From Bryobacterales bacterium (lineage in GTDB: Bacteria; Acidobacteriota; Terriglobia; Bryobacterales; Bryobacteraceae), in assembly GCA_016789905.1 (NCBI GenBank), contig JAEUQC010000060.1, positions 62,001 to 126,000 of the forward strand: a DNA stretch of 64,000 bases, read 5' to 3'. Under the pieces are notes generated by a model. The model saw only the letters and a list, made by a program, of their open reading frames with translations, was not told the origin of the DNA and did no database searches. This document shows positions 27,591 to 35,732 of the stretch, piece after piece. Position 1 is the stretch's first letter, and each line of letters starts with the position of its first letter. The position numbers were made by a program, and so were the translations under genes.

Positions 27591-29159
27591 TCAGTCTAGG
27601 CTCAGGACTTGATGATCCGGGCAGCCCGGTTCGACGCATTCGTAGATGCGGGCAACCAAGTCCGGGCCGTGCGTAGCGAGGAACGGGAGAAGGCCGTACA
27701 TGCGCTCCTGCAGGTGGCGGTGGGGGTAGATGGTGTTGTGAAGATACTCGGCGTCAGCAGTGGCGCGTTGGTCGCGGCGGAGCGCTTCGCGCGCCGTTTT
27801 GCGCTCCATTTTCCCGATCTGATACAGAACCTTTGCGCGGCTTTTTTCGAACGCTTTTTCGAGGCCGGGATCGAAGCCCCTGATGGAGGCGGCGAGGGTG
27901 TTCAACTCGCTATCGACGGCGGCGTGGGTACCGGCGAACTGGGCGGTGATGCCGGCTGGTACGAGGCGGCTGGCCATCTTTTCGCGGAGATTGACCTCGG
28001 GAACGGCAATGTCTTTCAGGCCGATATCGTAGCGCTTGGTGAGTTTGGCGGCGCGACGGTCGAGGAGGGTGAAGCTGGCGCGGTGGGCAACGACGGGCAT
28101 GCGGCCGAGCAGCATCTGGTAGAGCGGTTCGCTTTGGGCGAAATAGGCGAGTTCGGCGGGACCGCCGAGGTAGGCGACGGTGGGCAGGAGGTAGTCCTGC
28201 ATGACGGGGCGGAGGATTGCGTTGGGGCTGAGAAGTTCGGGCTTGGATTGGAAATCGGCGAGTGGTTTGTCATTAAAGGTTTCGCCGGTGCGTTTGAGGA
28301 CCGTTCGTTTGCCGCCTTCGAGGGTGAAGAACAGAGAGGCATTGCTTTCCAGGTGTACCTGGCCGTGATAGCCGGCGACTTCGAGTTCGCGGGTGCGGGC
28401 CTGGACGGCGTCAACGAGTTCCCTGGACATGGCCAGAGCGCGGCTCAGGAATGGCGCGGCGATCGAGCGTATGGCGGGTTGGAGCGGGTCGAGGTAGATG
28501 ATGCCGTAGGGCTTGAGGATCTGTTCGACAAGCTTGCGGAAGGCGCCGCCGAAGGATTCGCCGTCCCGGTAGGCCGCCTCGACAAGAGTCATGGTTTCGG
28601 CGGCGAAGTTCATGCCGGACAGCGCCTGGCGGAGCGCTTCCAGGGGGATGTTCTGGAGGGCGATGTTGCCGACGGGGCCGTTGGGCAGGTTGACAGAGGT
28701 GGTGGTGAATTGGACTGGGTGTTGATGAGCGTTAAATGCCCAGGACTTATTGATTTCTGCAAGGTCGTGATCTTCGGTGGCAAACCAGAAGACGGGTACA
28801 GCGCAGGTGCCTTGGTCCGAGAGGCTCCTGGCCAATTTGACGGCGGCTAACGCCTTGAAAATCGTGTAGAGGGGGCCGCCGAAGAGCCCTACCTGTTGCC
28901 CGGTGACGACGGCAACGGTGTTGGGGTTAGCGAGTTTATCGAGGGATGGGTTATCGGGATTGGACTGGCGAAGGGCGTCGACGATGGCGGCGCGACGGTC
29001 GGCGGGGAAGACGATCTGCTTAGCAGCGTTGAGGTAGGATTCGGGATCGTAGGGGGCGTGCGGATAGAAGCGCGCAATACGATCAAAGTGATAGAGCAAG
29101 TCCCCAAACAGGCGGGAAGTCCCCGGCAGTTCGGTATGGCGTATACAGTGTTGTTCCAT
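27591..29159 (-). CDS. bshC: bacillithiol synthase, cysteine-adding enzyme
   Basis: The hallmark VVTGQQVGLFGGPLYTIFK and FWFATEDHDLAEI segments identify BshC, which joins cysteine to glucosaminyl-malate in the last step of bacillithiol synthesis. The ATG at 29159 gives 522 residues, near the family norm. The frame is open 97 codons further, but that part runs over the divergent cyaY gene and is not protein-like. No bshA or bshB is seen here. The divergent partner handles iron, so the thiol pool and Fe-S metabolism may be linked (inference). Confidence 0.93.
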   Translation of the reverse strand: MEQHCIRHTELPGTSRLFGDLLYHFDRIARFYPHAPYDPESYLNAAKQIVFPADRRAAIVDALRQSNPDNPSLDKLANPNTVAVVTGQQVGLFGGPLYTIFKALAAVKLARSLSDQGTCAVPVFWFATEDHDLAEINKSWAFNAHQHPVQFTTTSVNLPNGPVGNIALQNIPLEALRQALSGMNFAAETMTLVEAAYRDGESFGGAFRKLVEQILKPYGIIYLDPLQPAIRSIAAPFLSRALAMSRELVDAVQARTRELEVAGYHGQVHLESNASLFFTLEGGKRTVLKRTGETFNDKPLADFQSKPELLSPNAILRPVMQDYLLPTVAYLGGPAELAYFAQSEPLYQMLLGRMPVVAHRASFTLLDRRAAKLTKRYDIGLKDIAVPEVNLREKMASRLVPAGITAQFAGTHAAVDSELNTLAASIRGFDPGLEKAFEKSRAKVLYQIGKMERKTAREALRRDQRATADAEYLHNTIYPHRHLQERMYGLLPFLATHGPDLVARIYECVEPGCPDHQVLSLD

Positions 29160-29235
29160 CCAGTTCCGTCTAGTACAGGCTATCAGATGAATGTTGCAAT
29201 TCATTGGGTGCGGGTATCTGTTAACGTCAAAAGTG

Positions 29236-29559
29236 ATGATCGATGAGACCACTTTTCGACGAGCCGCCGATGGGGCGCTGGATTCTCTGTTCAAGGCGCT
29301 GACGCGGGCGGGCGATTCGCATGAATTTGATGCGGATATGAACAATGGTGCGCTAACGGTTGAGTTTGAGGATCCGCCCGCGAAGTTTGTCGTGAGCCCA
29401 AATGCGCCGGTGCGGCAGATTTGGGTGTCGGCGCATTCGAAAAGCTTCAAACTGGACTGGGACGAGGCGGCGGGGGCGTTTATGCTGGGAGGACAGACAC
29501 TGTTGGAACTGATGGGCGCGCATATTTCTTCGCATTTGGGCGAGACGGTGACGCTGTAA
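29236..29559 (+). CDS. cyaY: frataxin-like iron-binding protein
   Basis: A 107-residue protein with an acidic first helix (IDETTFRRAADGALDSLF), followed by EFDADMNNGALTVEF and the conserved QIWVSAHSKSFKLDW stretch of CyaY/frataxin. The family binds iron and regulates Fe-S cluster assembly in the cytoplasm. The ATG at 29236 is the natural start, because the frame upstream belongs to the divergent bshC control region. hemW follows after 6 bp, consistent with an iron/heme operon. Confidence 0.88.
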   Translation: MIDETTFRRAADGALDSLFKALTRAGDSHEFDADMNNGALTVEFEDPPAKFVVSPNAPVRQIWVSAHSKSFKLDWDEAAGAFMLGGQTLLELMGAHISSHLGETVTL

Positions 29560-29565
29560 CGCTCG

Positions 29566-30648
29566 ATGGCGGGCGTCTATATTTCCTGGCCGTTTTGCGC
29601 ACAAAAGTGCACATACTGCAACTTTGCGTCAGGGGTATTTCCACGCGAGTTGGAGGGGGCGTATACGGAGCGGTTGGCGCGGGAACTGGCGGAGTGCGAC
29701 TGGAAAATGGTGCCTGGCACCATTTATTTGGGGGGTGGGACGCCGAGCCAGATGGACGCAGGGGTGGTGGCACGACTGCTCGATTTAGTGCCGGGACGAC
29801 CGTGGGCGGAGGCAACGATGGAGGCGGCGCCGGGGTCGTTTGATTCCGAGGCGATAGCGAGCTGGGTAGCGGCTGGGATCAACCGGGTGAGCTTGGGCGC
29901 GCAATCGTTTGTCGATTTGGAGTTGCGGCGGACGGGGCGGAAGCATACGGCGGAGACGGTGTTCCGGGATGTGGCGGCATTGCGGGCGGGAGGGATTAGC
30001 GATTTCAATATCGACTTGATTGCAGGGCTGGCGGGGCAGACGGTGGAGAGTTTCGCAGAATCGGTGGAGGCGGCGCTGGCATTGGACCCGCCGCATGTCT
30101 CGGTCTACATGCTGGAAGTGGACGAGGACAGCCGGCTGGGGTTGGAGATTTTGAACAACGGCGGGCGGTACGGAGCGCGGGACATTCCGGGGGATGAGGC
30201 GATAGCGGCGATGTATGAGCGGGCGGTGGAGCGGCTGGAAGCGGCGGGGGTTTTGCAGTACGAGATTTCGAACTTTGCGCGGGCCGGGCGACAGTCGCGG
30301 CACAACTTGAAGTACTGGAAGCTGGAGCCGTATTTGGGATTTGGGGCGGATGCGCACTCCTATTTCGGTGGGCGGCGTTGGCAAAACGTGGAGTTGGCTT
30401 CGGAGTACGTGGCGGCGGCGAAACTGCGGGTGACTTCGACGGTGGCGAATTCGTTGGAGGAACGGTTTTTTGTGGGGTTGCGGCTGCGGGAAGGGGTTGA
30501 GGTGGGCGAGGCGGATTGGGTGGTGCATGGGGCGGCGATTGATCGGTTTTTGGGGATGGGGCTATTGGAACGGGTGGGCGAACGGGTGCGGTTGACGACT
30601 CGCGGTATTCTGCTTTCTAACGAAATTTTTCAGGAGTTCCTTTTATGA
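29566..30648 (+). CDS. hemW: HemW-like radical SAM protein (heme chaperone)
   Basis: The radical-SAM cluster motif C-x3-C-x2-C is at Cys11, Cys15 and Cys18 (CAQKCTYC). GGGTP (56-60), [13 protein letters not shown] and [15 protein letters not shown] fit HemW rather than true coproporphyrinogen oxidase. It likely carries heme to respiratory proteins. Residues about 47-53 (KMVPGTI) are encoded by a REP palindrome inserted in frame just before the conserved IYLGGGTP. The length is still normal (360 residues). Its last bases overlap ltaE by 4 nt. Confidence 0.93.
   Translation: MAGVYISWPFCAQKCTYCNFASGVFPRELEGAYTERLARELAECDWKMVPGTIYLGGGTPSQMDAGVVARLLDLVPGRPWAEATMEAAPGSFDSEAIASWVAAGINRVSLGAQSFVDLELRRTGRKHTAETVFRDVAALRAGGISDFNIDLIAGLAGQTVESFAESVEAALALDPPHVSVYMLEVDEDSRLGLEILNNGGRYGARDIPGDEAIAAMYERAVERLEAAGVLQYEISNFARAGRQSRHNLKYWKLEPYLGFGADAHSYFGGRRWQNVELASEYVAAAKLRVTSTVANSLEERFFVGLRLREGVEVGEADWVVHGAAIDRFLGMGLLERVGERVRLTTRGILLSNEIFQEFLL
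29705..29725 (+). repeat. REP palindrome E inside hemW
   Basis: AAATGGTGCC-T-GGCACCATTT is a perfect 10-bp hairpin with a one-base loop, and is the most symmetric copy in the window. It shares the GGTGCCTGGCACC core with copy A. It lies wholly inside the hemW frame, read as KMVPGTI. Confidence 0.85.
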
Positions 30649-31682
30649 TCGATTTGCGTAGCGACACGGTGACGCGGCCGACGGCTGAGATGCGGCGGGC
30701 GATGGCGGAAGCGGTTGTCGGTGATGACGTTTATGGGGAAGACCCGACTATTAACCTGCTGGAAGAGCGGGCGGCAAACGTTTGCGGGAAGGAAGCCGCG
30801 CTGTGGGTGCCGACGGGGACGATGGGAAACACAATTGGCATAACTGTGCATACGGAACATGGGCAGGAGGTGATCTGCGAATCGCGGGCGCACATATTGA
30901 ACTATGAACTGGCGATGATGGCGTGGTTCAGCGGGTGTGTGGCGCGGGCGGTGGTGGCGGAGGATGGGGTTTTGAATTGGAAGTCGATTGCGGCGGAGAT
31001 CCGGCCAGTGGGGCCGCATGCGGCGCCGACTGGGCTGATTGAAGTTGAGAATACACACAACATGGCCGGAGGGACGATTTATCCGTTGGACACGCTGCGG
31101 GAGATTGGGGAGGAGGCGCACAAGTTGGGACTGCCGGTGCATATGGATGGTGCACGGGTATTTAACGCCGCGGCGGCGCTGGGTGTTCCGGTGAGTGAGA
31201 TTGTAGCGCCGGTGGATACGGTGATGTTTTGCTTGTCGAAGGGGCTGGGCGCGCCGGCGGGGTCGATACTGGCCGGCCCCCGTTTATTGATCGACAAGGG
31301 ACGGCGGTTGCGCAAGCGGTTGGGCGGCGGGATGCGTCAGGTGGGTGTATTGGGAGCGGCGGGTTTGGTTGCGTTGGAGAAGATGGCTGGGCGGTTGGGT
31401 GAGGACCACGAAAACTGCAAATTTTTGGCACGGGAGTTGGCAGGGATCCCAGGGATCCGCGTGGAACGGGAGCCGAGTACAAACATCTTGTTTTTCGATG
31501 TAAACGGGACTGGGTTGAGCGGGCCAGAGTTCAGTGCGCGGCTGAAAGAACGCGGGATCTTGATCAATTCGGCGTATGGAGTGGGCCGGCTGCGTTTATT
31601 GACGCATCATGACGCCGACCGGGAGGCGTGCGAACGCGCCGTGGCGGCAGTGCGGGACGTGGCGCTACGCCCCAAACATTAA
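30645..31682 (+). CDS. ltaE: low-specificity L-threonine aldolase
   Basis: A PLP enzyme of 345 residues with the N-terminus [12 protein letters not shown], the HMDGAR motif and the PLP lysine in [13 protein letters not shown]. It cleaves L-threonine or allo-threonine to glycine and acetaldehyde. Start overlaps the hemW stop (ATGA), so it is co-translated. Its TAA stop at 31680-31682 lies inside REP copy C, which suggests that the RAYT element inserted at or shortened the end of this gene. Confidence 0.94.
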   Translation: MIDLRSDTVTRPTAEMRRAMAEAVVGDDVYGEDPTINLLEERAANVCGKEAALWVPTGTMGNTIGITVHTEHGQEVICESRAHILNYELAMMAWFSGCVARAVVAEDGVLNWKSIAAEIRPVGPHAAPTGLIEVENTHNMAGGTIYPLDTLREIGEEAHKLGLPVHMDGARVFNAAAALGVPVSEIVAPVDTVMFCLSKGLGAPAGSILAGPRLLIDKGRRLRKRLGGGMRQVGVLGAAGLVALEKMAGRLGEDHENCKFLARELAGIPGIRVEREPSTNILFFDVNGTGLSGPEFSARLKERGILINSAYGVGRLRLLTHHDADREACERAVAAVRDVALRPKH

Positions 31683-31707
31683 ATTGGTGCCAAGCGCCTA
31701 TTTAATG
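31677..31707 (-). repeat. REP palindrome C (left boundary of RAYT unit)
   Basis: The outer arms CATTAAAT and ATTTAATG are perfectly complementary around the core GGTGCCAAGCGCC (31686-31698). It contains the stop codon of ltaE. Confidence 0.88.
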
Positions 31708-31744
31708 TTGAGAGGGTTGGCGGGCTCGCGGCACTACATAATTG

Positions 31745-32428
31745 ATGGCTAGACCTGGGAGATTTACACCGGCGGGCGTGCCGGTACATGTAACCCAACG
31801 CGGGAACCACCGGAGGGAAACTTTTGAATCGGACGGAGATTACGAATGCTTTCTTCGGCTCCTCGGGAAGTACACAACCATGTACCAAAACCGGGTGGTG
31901 GGCTATTGCCTGATGCCTAACCACTTCCACTTGGTGGTAGTACCAGAAGAAGAGCGGAGCGTCTCTTCGATGATTCGAGCGCTAACTTCGAAGTACGCGC
32001 GGATAGTCAATGAACGATCCGAAAGGAAGGGGCATTTGTGGGAGGACCGGTTCGGTTCTGTCTCGATGAGCGACAGGCACTATAGGACTGCATTGGCATA
32101 CGTGGATCTCAACCCTGTACGGGCGGGGCTCGTAGGGTCGGCGAGCGATTTTACTTGGTCAAGCGCGGGCGCTCATATGGGGTTGTCGACCTATCCAAAA
32201 TGGTTGGACATGAGGGAGTTTCGAAAATTGTACACGTCGGAGGAGTGGCAGGAGACACTGCGATTGAAAGAAGATGAATCAGCGGTATCGGAACTGCGAC
32301 GGGCAACCCAGTTGGGGAGAGTACTAGGGGACGAAACGTTCGTTCGGCAACTGGAGCAAAGATACGGAAAAGCCTTGGAGCCACGAAGACCAGGGCGCCC
32401 GAGAAAGGTGCTTGCCGCGTCCGTTTAG
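31745..32428 (+). CDS. REP-associated tyrosine transposase (RAYT, TnpA_REP)
   Basis: The protein (227 residues from ATG 31745; a TTG precedes it) has the Y1-transposase/HUH motif PNHFHLVV with His60 and His62, the GHLWEDRF segment and the catalytic Tyr119 within YVDLNPVRAG. These are the RAYT hallmarks. It nicks and joins single-stranded DNA at REP hairpins. The C-terminal about 60 residues form a separate basic tail ending in a Pro/Arg/Lys-rich stretch. Its TAG stop touches REP D. The frame is intact, so activity is possible. Confidence 0.92.
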   Translation: MARPGRFTPAGVPVHVTQRGNHRRETFESDGDYECFLRLLGKYTTMYQNRVVGYCLMPNHFHLVVVPEEERSVSSMIRALTSKYARIVNERSERKGHLWEDRFGSVSMSDRHYRTALAYVDLNPVRAGLVGSASDFTWSSAGAHMGLSTYPKWLDMREFRKLYTSEEWQETLRLKEDESAVSELRRATQLGRVLGDETFVRQLEQRYGKALEPRRPGRPRKVLAASV

Positions 32429-33024
32429 ATTAAATTGGCGCTTGGCACCATTTTAATCTCGTCGGTGAGGGCGGAGAGTACTAGGAGTTCACAGCCGGTT
32501 TCAGAGGTTAGCGATTCGTGGTCCGTGCCCGGAAACGCCTTTTCATAGTCACCAGCAAAAATATGGATGTTCGGCCCCAGACGGACATCGCCGGACAGCA
32601 CAAGGCATTGCTCCATTTGAGTGTGATGGTGGGGCGGGTATTGAGCGCCTGGTTGCAAACGCAAAATTGAAGTTGCCATGCCAGTCTCCTTATCCAGATG
32701 CAGGAGTTTGAACGTAACCCCGGCATAGCCAGTCTCCCGCCAACCGCCGTTACCGGCACGCAACACGTGGACACCAGGTTCTGGCTGTTCAAAGCCGGCT
32801 GGCTTGGTTTGACGTGCGGCTGCCATTAGCCGATCCTTTATGTTTGGACGGATCGCAGGGGCCGGGGCGGCAAGCGTCAAGCGCTCGGCTATGGACTGGA
32901 CCTTTTCGACTTCAGCGGTCGCAGCCGGATCGCCGGAGGCGAGCAAGCGTTCGAAGTCGTCGCGTTCGTCACCGCGCAACTCTCCCATGGCATACAGCAG
33001 CGCCAAGTCGCTAGTTTCCGGCAT
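32425..33024 (-). CDS. ChrR-like cupin anti-sigma factor
   Basis: The N-terminal about 80 residues (LLYAMGELRGDERDDFERLL) resemble an anti-sigma domain. The C-terminal half is a ChrR-type cupin with metal ligands in PPHHHTQMEQ. It likely holds the sigma factor encoded upstream inactive until an oxidant or metal change reaches the cupin. The ATG 33024 lies within the sigma-factor gene (14-nt overlap), implying coupling. The last about nine residues are encoded by REP D, so the natural C-terminus may have been replaced. Confidence 0.87.
   Translation of the reverse strand: MPETSDLALLYAMGELRGDERDDFERLLASGDPAATAEVEKVQSIAERLTLAAPAPAIRPNIKDRLMAAARQTKPAGFEQPEPGVHVLRAGNGGWRETGYAGVTFKLLHLDKETGMATSILRLQPGAQYPPHHHTQMEQCLVLSGDVRLGPNIHIFAGDYEKAFPGTDHESLTSETGCELLVLSALTDEIKMVPSANLI
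32428..32458 (+). repeat. REP palindrome D (right boundary of RAYT unit)
   Basis: GATTAAA and TTTAATC outer arms flank the core GGCGCTTGGCACC (32437-32449). On the minus strand it is translated as the last residues (KMVPSANLI) of the cupin anti-sigma protein. Confidence 0.88.
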
Positions 33025-33604
33025 GATCAAGCTCCTCCTTCAATTTGAGCATTCCGAGACGAATTCGCGTCTTAACCGTCCCTAATGGCACGCCGGTCCG
33101 CGCGGCAACTTCGGAATGGGACAAGCCCTCCCAAAACGCTAGCGCGATCATCTGGCGCTGCTCTTCCGGCAACAGTGCCATGGCTCCGCTGAGCCGCGAC
33201 TGTCGTTGCCCAGCGGCCATCGCCGCCTCGGGTCCTGCTTCCGGCGAAATAGAGTCGAATTCCTGAACCGGCTCCGGAACAAGCAAACGGCGACGGCTTT
33301 GAATTGACCGCCAGCGATCAAGCGCGCGACTTCTGGCCATCATGGCGAGCCAGGAGCTAACAGCGCAACGCTCGGCATTATAACTGCCCGCCAATCGCCA
33401 TACTTGTTGAAAAACGTCGAGCGTGATCTCCTCGGCTTCTTCCGGGTCCCGCAGGATACGCATGGCAATCGCATGAACATACCGGTTCGCCTCATCGTAA
33501 AAATCTGAGAGGGCGTCGGAATCTCCGCTGGCAATTCGATGCACGAGATTAATCCACCCCTTGTTTGACATTACGGGCGCCGGACCGGCGGTGGATTCAC
33601 TCAT
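33011..33604 (-). CDS. ECF RNA polymerase sigma factor
   Basis: Sigma region 2 (ILRDPEEAEEITLDVFQQVWR) and region 4 (LPEEQRQMIALAFWEGLSHSEVAARTGVPLGTVKTRIRLG) are clear, and region 3 is absent, as in ECF factors of the SigK/ECF11-like type. Its partner is the ChrR-like anti-sigma gene that overlaps its end. It starts 10 bp after the cytochrome b gene, so it probably shares the transcript of the cytochrome bc genes. Its regulon is unknown; redox stress is a fair guess from the partner type. Confidence 0.92.
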   Translation of the reverse strand: MSESTAGPAPVMSNKGWINLVHRIASGDSDALSDFYDEANRYVHAIAMRILRDPEEAEEITLDVFQQVWRLAGSYNAERCAVSSWLAMMARSRALDRWRSIQSRRRLLVPEPVQEFDSISPEAGPEAAMAAGQRQSRLSGAMALLPEEQRQMIALAFWEGLSHSEVAARTGVPLGTVKTRIRLGMLKLKEELDHAGN

Positions 33605-33614
33605 ACGAAGAAAT

Positions 33615-35186
33615 CTAGTCCTTGAGGGTCTCCATGTACGCTAACATATTGGCCATCTCGGTGGGGTCAAACTTGTACGGTGGCATCATCGAGCCCGGGG
33701 AGAACTTCTGAGGATCGACGAAATGGCCCTCGATCCACACACGATCGCGGCGCTTGGCGACGCCATTCAAGGGCGGGCCGGATTTACCGCCACCGCCGTT
33801 AATGGCGTGGCAAACGCCGCAGTTCTTGCTCATGTAGAGCTGTGCGCCGCTCACGACATTCACCGGGGTGCTGGAAATGGCCACGACACTTTCATCGTCC
33901 AGTTTTTTCAGGAACGTGGCCAATTGGCGCATCTGTGACTCCTTCAAACCGCGGTTCCCGGCATTCTTCTGGAAGTGGGCGACCAGGGCGTCGCGCTCTT
34001 CGTGGACAGCAATATCGGCGAGATTAGGGCCAGCCTTGCTGTCACCCGGAGTTACTCCGTGACACTGCCAGCATTGGCCCTGGCGAAAGCTTCCAACGGC
34101 GGCAACTTCTTCCGCCGTGAAGCTCTGCCACGGGTCCTTATGTGGCGTGGAACTCATGGCAGCGTAGGTAAGACCGCACCACCCGATGGCGGCCAGAGCC
34201 ACGATGCCGATGGCGAAGGTACGCTGGCGAAGCTTGACAGCGGCACCACGATCAATGAACGGAGTGGCGAAGAGCAACCCGACGGCGACGCCGGGGAGCA
34301 CCATCGATCCGACAATCTCCAGCGGACCCTCGAAGAACTTGAGGAGTTGGAAAAGGAAGAGGAAATACCACTCTGGGCGCGGAATGTAGCTGGTATCGGT
34401 GGGGTCGGCGATCTTACCCAGCGGGACTCGGACGAGTGTGGCGAGGGCAAATAGGATCGAGAACATGACGAAGATGGCAACTGTGTCCTTGAAGACCTGG
34501 CCAGGAAAGAACTTCTTCGCTGGCAGGGTCTCCACCGGCGCCGGAGCCACGCCGTGCTTCCGCACCAGGAAGACGTGCAGACCGACGAGCAGCGCCATGA
34601 GCGGGGGAAGCAGCAGGACGTGAGCGCCGTAGAACCGGGCAAACGTCTGAACGCCAATATTGCCGTCTTCACTGCCCATGAGACGCAGAATGTAAGGGCC
34701 GGCGATGGGAGCCTTCGCGGTGATCTGGGTGGTTACCACGGTGCCCCAGTAGGCACGGTTGTCCCAGGGGAGCAGATAGCCGGTAAGGCCGAAACCAAGC
34801 GTCAAGAGGAGCAGCACCACGCCCAGCATCCAGGTTGCCTCGCGCGGCTTCTTGTATGAGCCCCAGAGGAATACCTGCAGCAGGTGCATGCCGACGACAA
34901 CGATCATCATGCTCGCGCCCCAGTGGTGCAGACCGCGAATCAGTCGTCCGCTGGTGAGTTCTGTGAGAATGAAGCGGAGACTGGCGTGAGCGTCCGGCGG
35001 CGTTGGCGCGTAGTTTAAAGCAAGCAGGATGCCGGTGACCGCTTGGACCATGAAGCAGAACATGGCCACCGAGCCCAGCACCTGATGCCAGCCGGAGGAG
35101 CCCGGAATGTCTTCATAGAGAAAATGCTTTACGCCGGAGACGGCGCCCGTGCGGTCTTCGACCCAGTCGAGAACGGAGTTGATCAT
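33615..35186 (-). CDS. cytochrome b fused to a diheme cytochrome c domain
   Basis: Residues 1 to about 350 form cytochrome b, with heme-b His candidates at 87/88, 101, 190 and 204 and the quinol-site PEWY at 271-274. The extension holds two heme-c sites, CWQCH (372-376) and CGVCH (456-460), the second followed by a Met in GSMMPPY as likely ligand. It transfers electrons from quinol through the inner membrane to periplasmic cytochromes and builds proton motive force. The fusion replaces a separate cytochrome c1. The Rieske gene ends 2 bp upstream. Confidence 0.94.
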   Translation of the reverse strand: MINSVLDWVEDRTGAVSGVKHFLYEDIPGSSGWHQVLGSVAMFCFMVQAVTGILLALNYAPTPPDAHASLRFILTELTSGRLIRGLHHWGASMMIVVVGMHLLQVFLWGSYKKPREATWMLGVVLLLLTLGFGLTGYLLPWDNRAYWGTVVTTQITAKAPIAGPYILRLMGSEDGNIGVQTFARFYGAHVLLLPPLMALLVGLHVFLVRKHGVAPAPVETLPAKKFFPGQVFKDTVAIFVMFSILFALATLVRVPLGKIADPTDTSYIPRPEWYFLFLFQLLKFFEGPLEIVGSMVLPGVAVGLLFATPFIDRGAAVKLRQRTFAIGIVALAAIGWCGLTYAAMSSTPHKDPWQSFTAEEVAAVGSFRQGQCWQCHGVTPGDSKAGPNLADIAVHEERDALVAHFQKNAGNRGLKESQMRQLATFLKKLDDESVVAISSTPVNVVSGAQLYMSKNCGVCHAINGGGGKSGPPLNGVAKRRDRVWIEGHFVDPQKFSPGSMMPPYKFDPTEMANMLAYMETLKD

Positions 35187-35188
35187 GA

Positions 35189-35683
35189 CTATGCCTCCGC
35201 CGATTTCTTGACTTCGCCGAGCATGATCTTGTTGCCTTCGACGCGAATATCGAACCGGTCAAGCGGGCGTGGCGCGGGGCCAGCGATGACCTTCCCATCG
35301 GGACTGAACGAAGATGTGTGGCAGGGGCAGGCGAAAGACTTATCACCCGCGTTCCAACTGACCGCGCAGCCCAAGTGGGTGCAGACCGGCGAGAAGGCCA
35401 CGACTTGTTGTTCACCGGTCTTCACGACCCAGGCGGCGGCTTTTTCGGAGACCACTTTCCAGCCGTCTCGACGGACGCGCTGGAAGATGATCTGCTCGGG
35501 CTGATTGACCATCAGTTTCGTCAGATCCGCGGCTTCAATCCAATTCTGTTGTTTGCGCTCCCGCGCGGGAACCATCAGGTATCCGAGGGCGGGGATGCCG
35601 AGCGCGGCGCTGATTGCCCCCATCATCGCGGTGATGGAGCCAACGAGGAAGCCTCGGCGTTTTTCGACCAGTTCTTCTGCCAT
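35189..35683 (-). CDS. Rieske iron-sulfur protein of the bc complex
   Basis: A 164-residue protein with an N-terminal TM anchor (GFLVGSITAMMGAISAALGI) and the two Rieske cluster boxes CTHLGC (Cys101, His103) and CPCHTSSFSPDG (Cys119, His122). The 2Fe-2S cluster takes an electron from quinol and passes it to cytochrome c. It is the first gene of the run Rieske, cytochrome b/c, ECF sigma, anti-sigma, with gaps of 2 and 10 bp. Confidence 0.95.
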   Translation of the reverse strand: MAEELVEKRRGFLVGSITAMMGAISAALGIPALGYLMVPARERKQQNWIEAADLTKLMVNQPEQIIFQRVRRDGWKVVSEKAAAWVVKTGEQQVVAFSPVCTHLGCAVSWNAGDKSFACPCHTSSFSPDGKVIAGPAPRPLDRFDIRVEGNKIMLGEVKKSAEA

Positions 35684-35732
35684 TCGTTTTGTATTGTAGG
35701 GGTGATTTCAGCGGACGAGACGTTACGGAGTG

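Larger units (their letters stand above)
31677..32458 (+). mobile_element. REPtron: RAYT gene bounded by inverted REP palindromes
   Basis: The unit consists of REP C, the REP-associated tyrosine transposase gene, and REP D. The two boundary palindromes are in opposite orientation: GGTGCCAAGCGCC on the left is the exact reverse complement of GGCGCTTGGCACC on the right. It sits between the 3' ends of two convergent genes. RAYTs are domesticated HUH-type enzymes that are thought to spread REP sequences; three further copies nearby fit this. Confidence 0.85.

Noticed and set aside
29160..29450. 97-codon extension of bshC
   Set aside because: It is antisense to cyaY and exceeds the family length.
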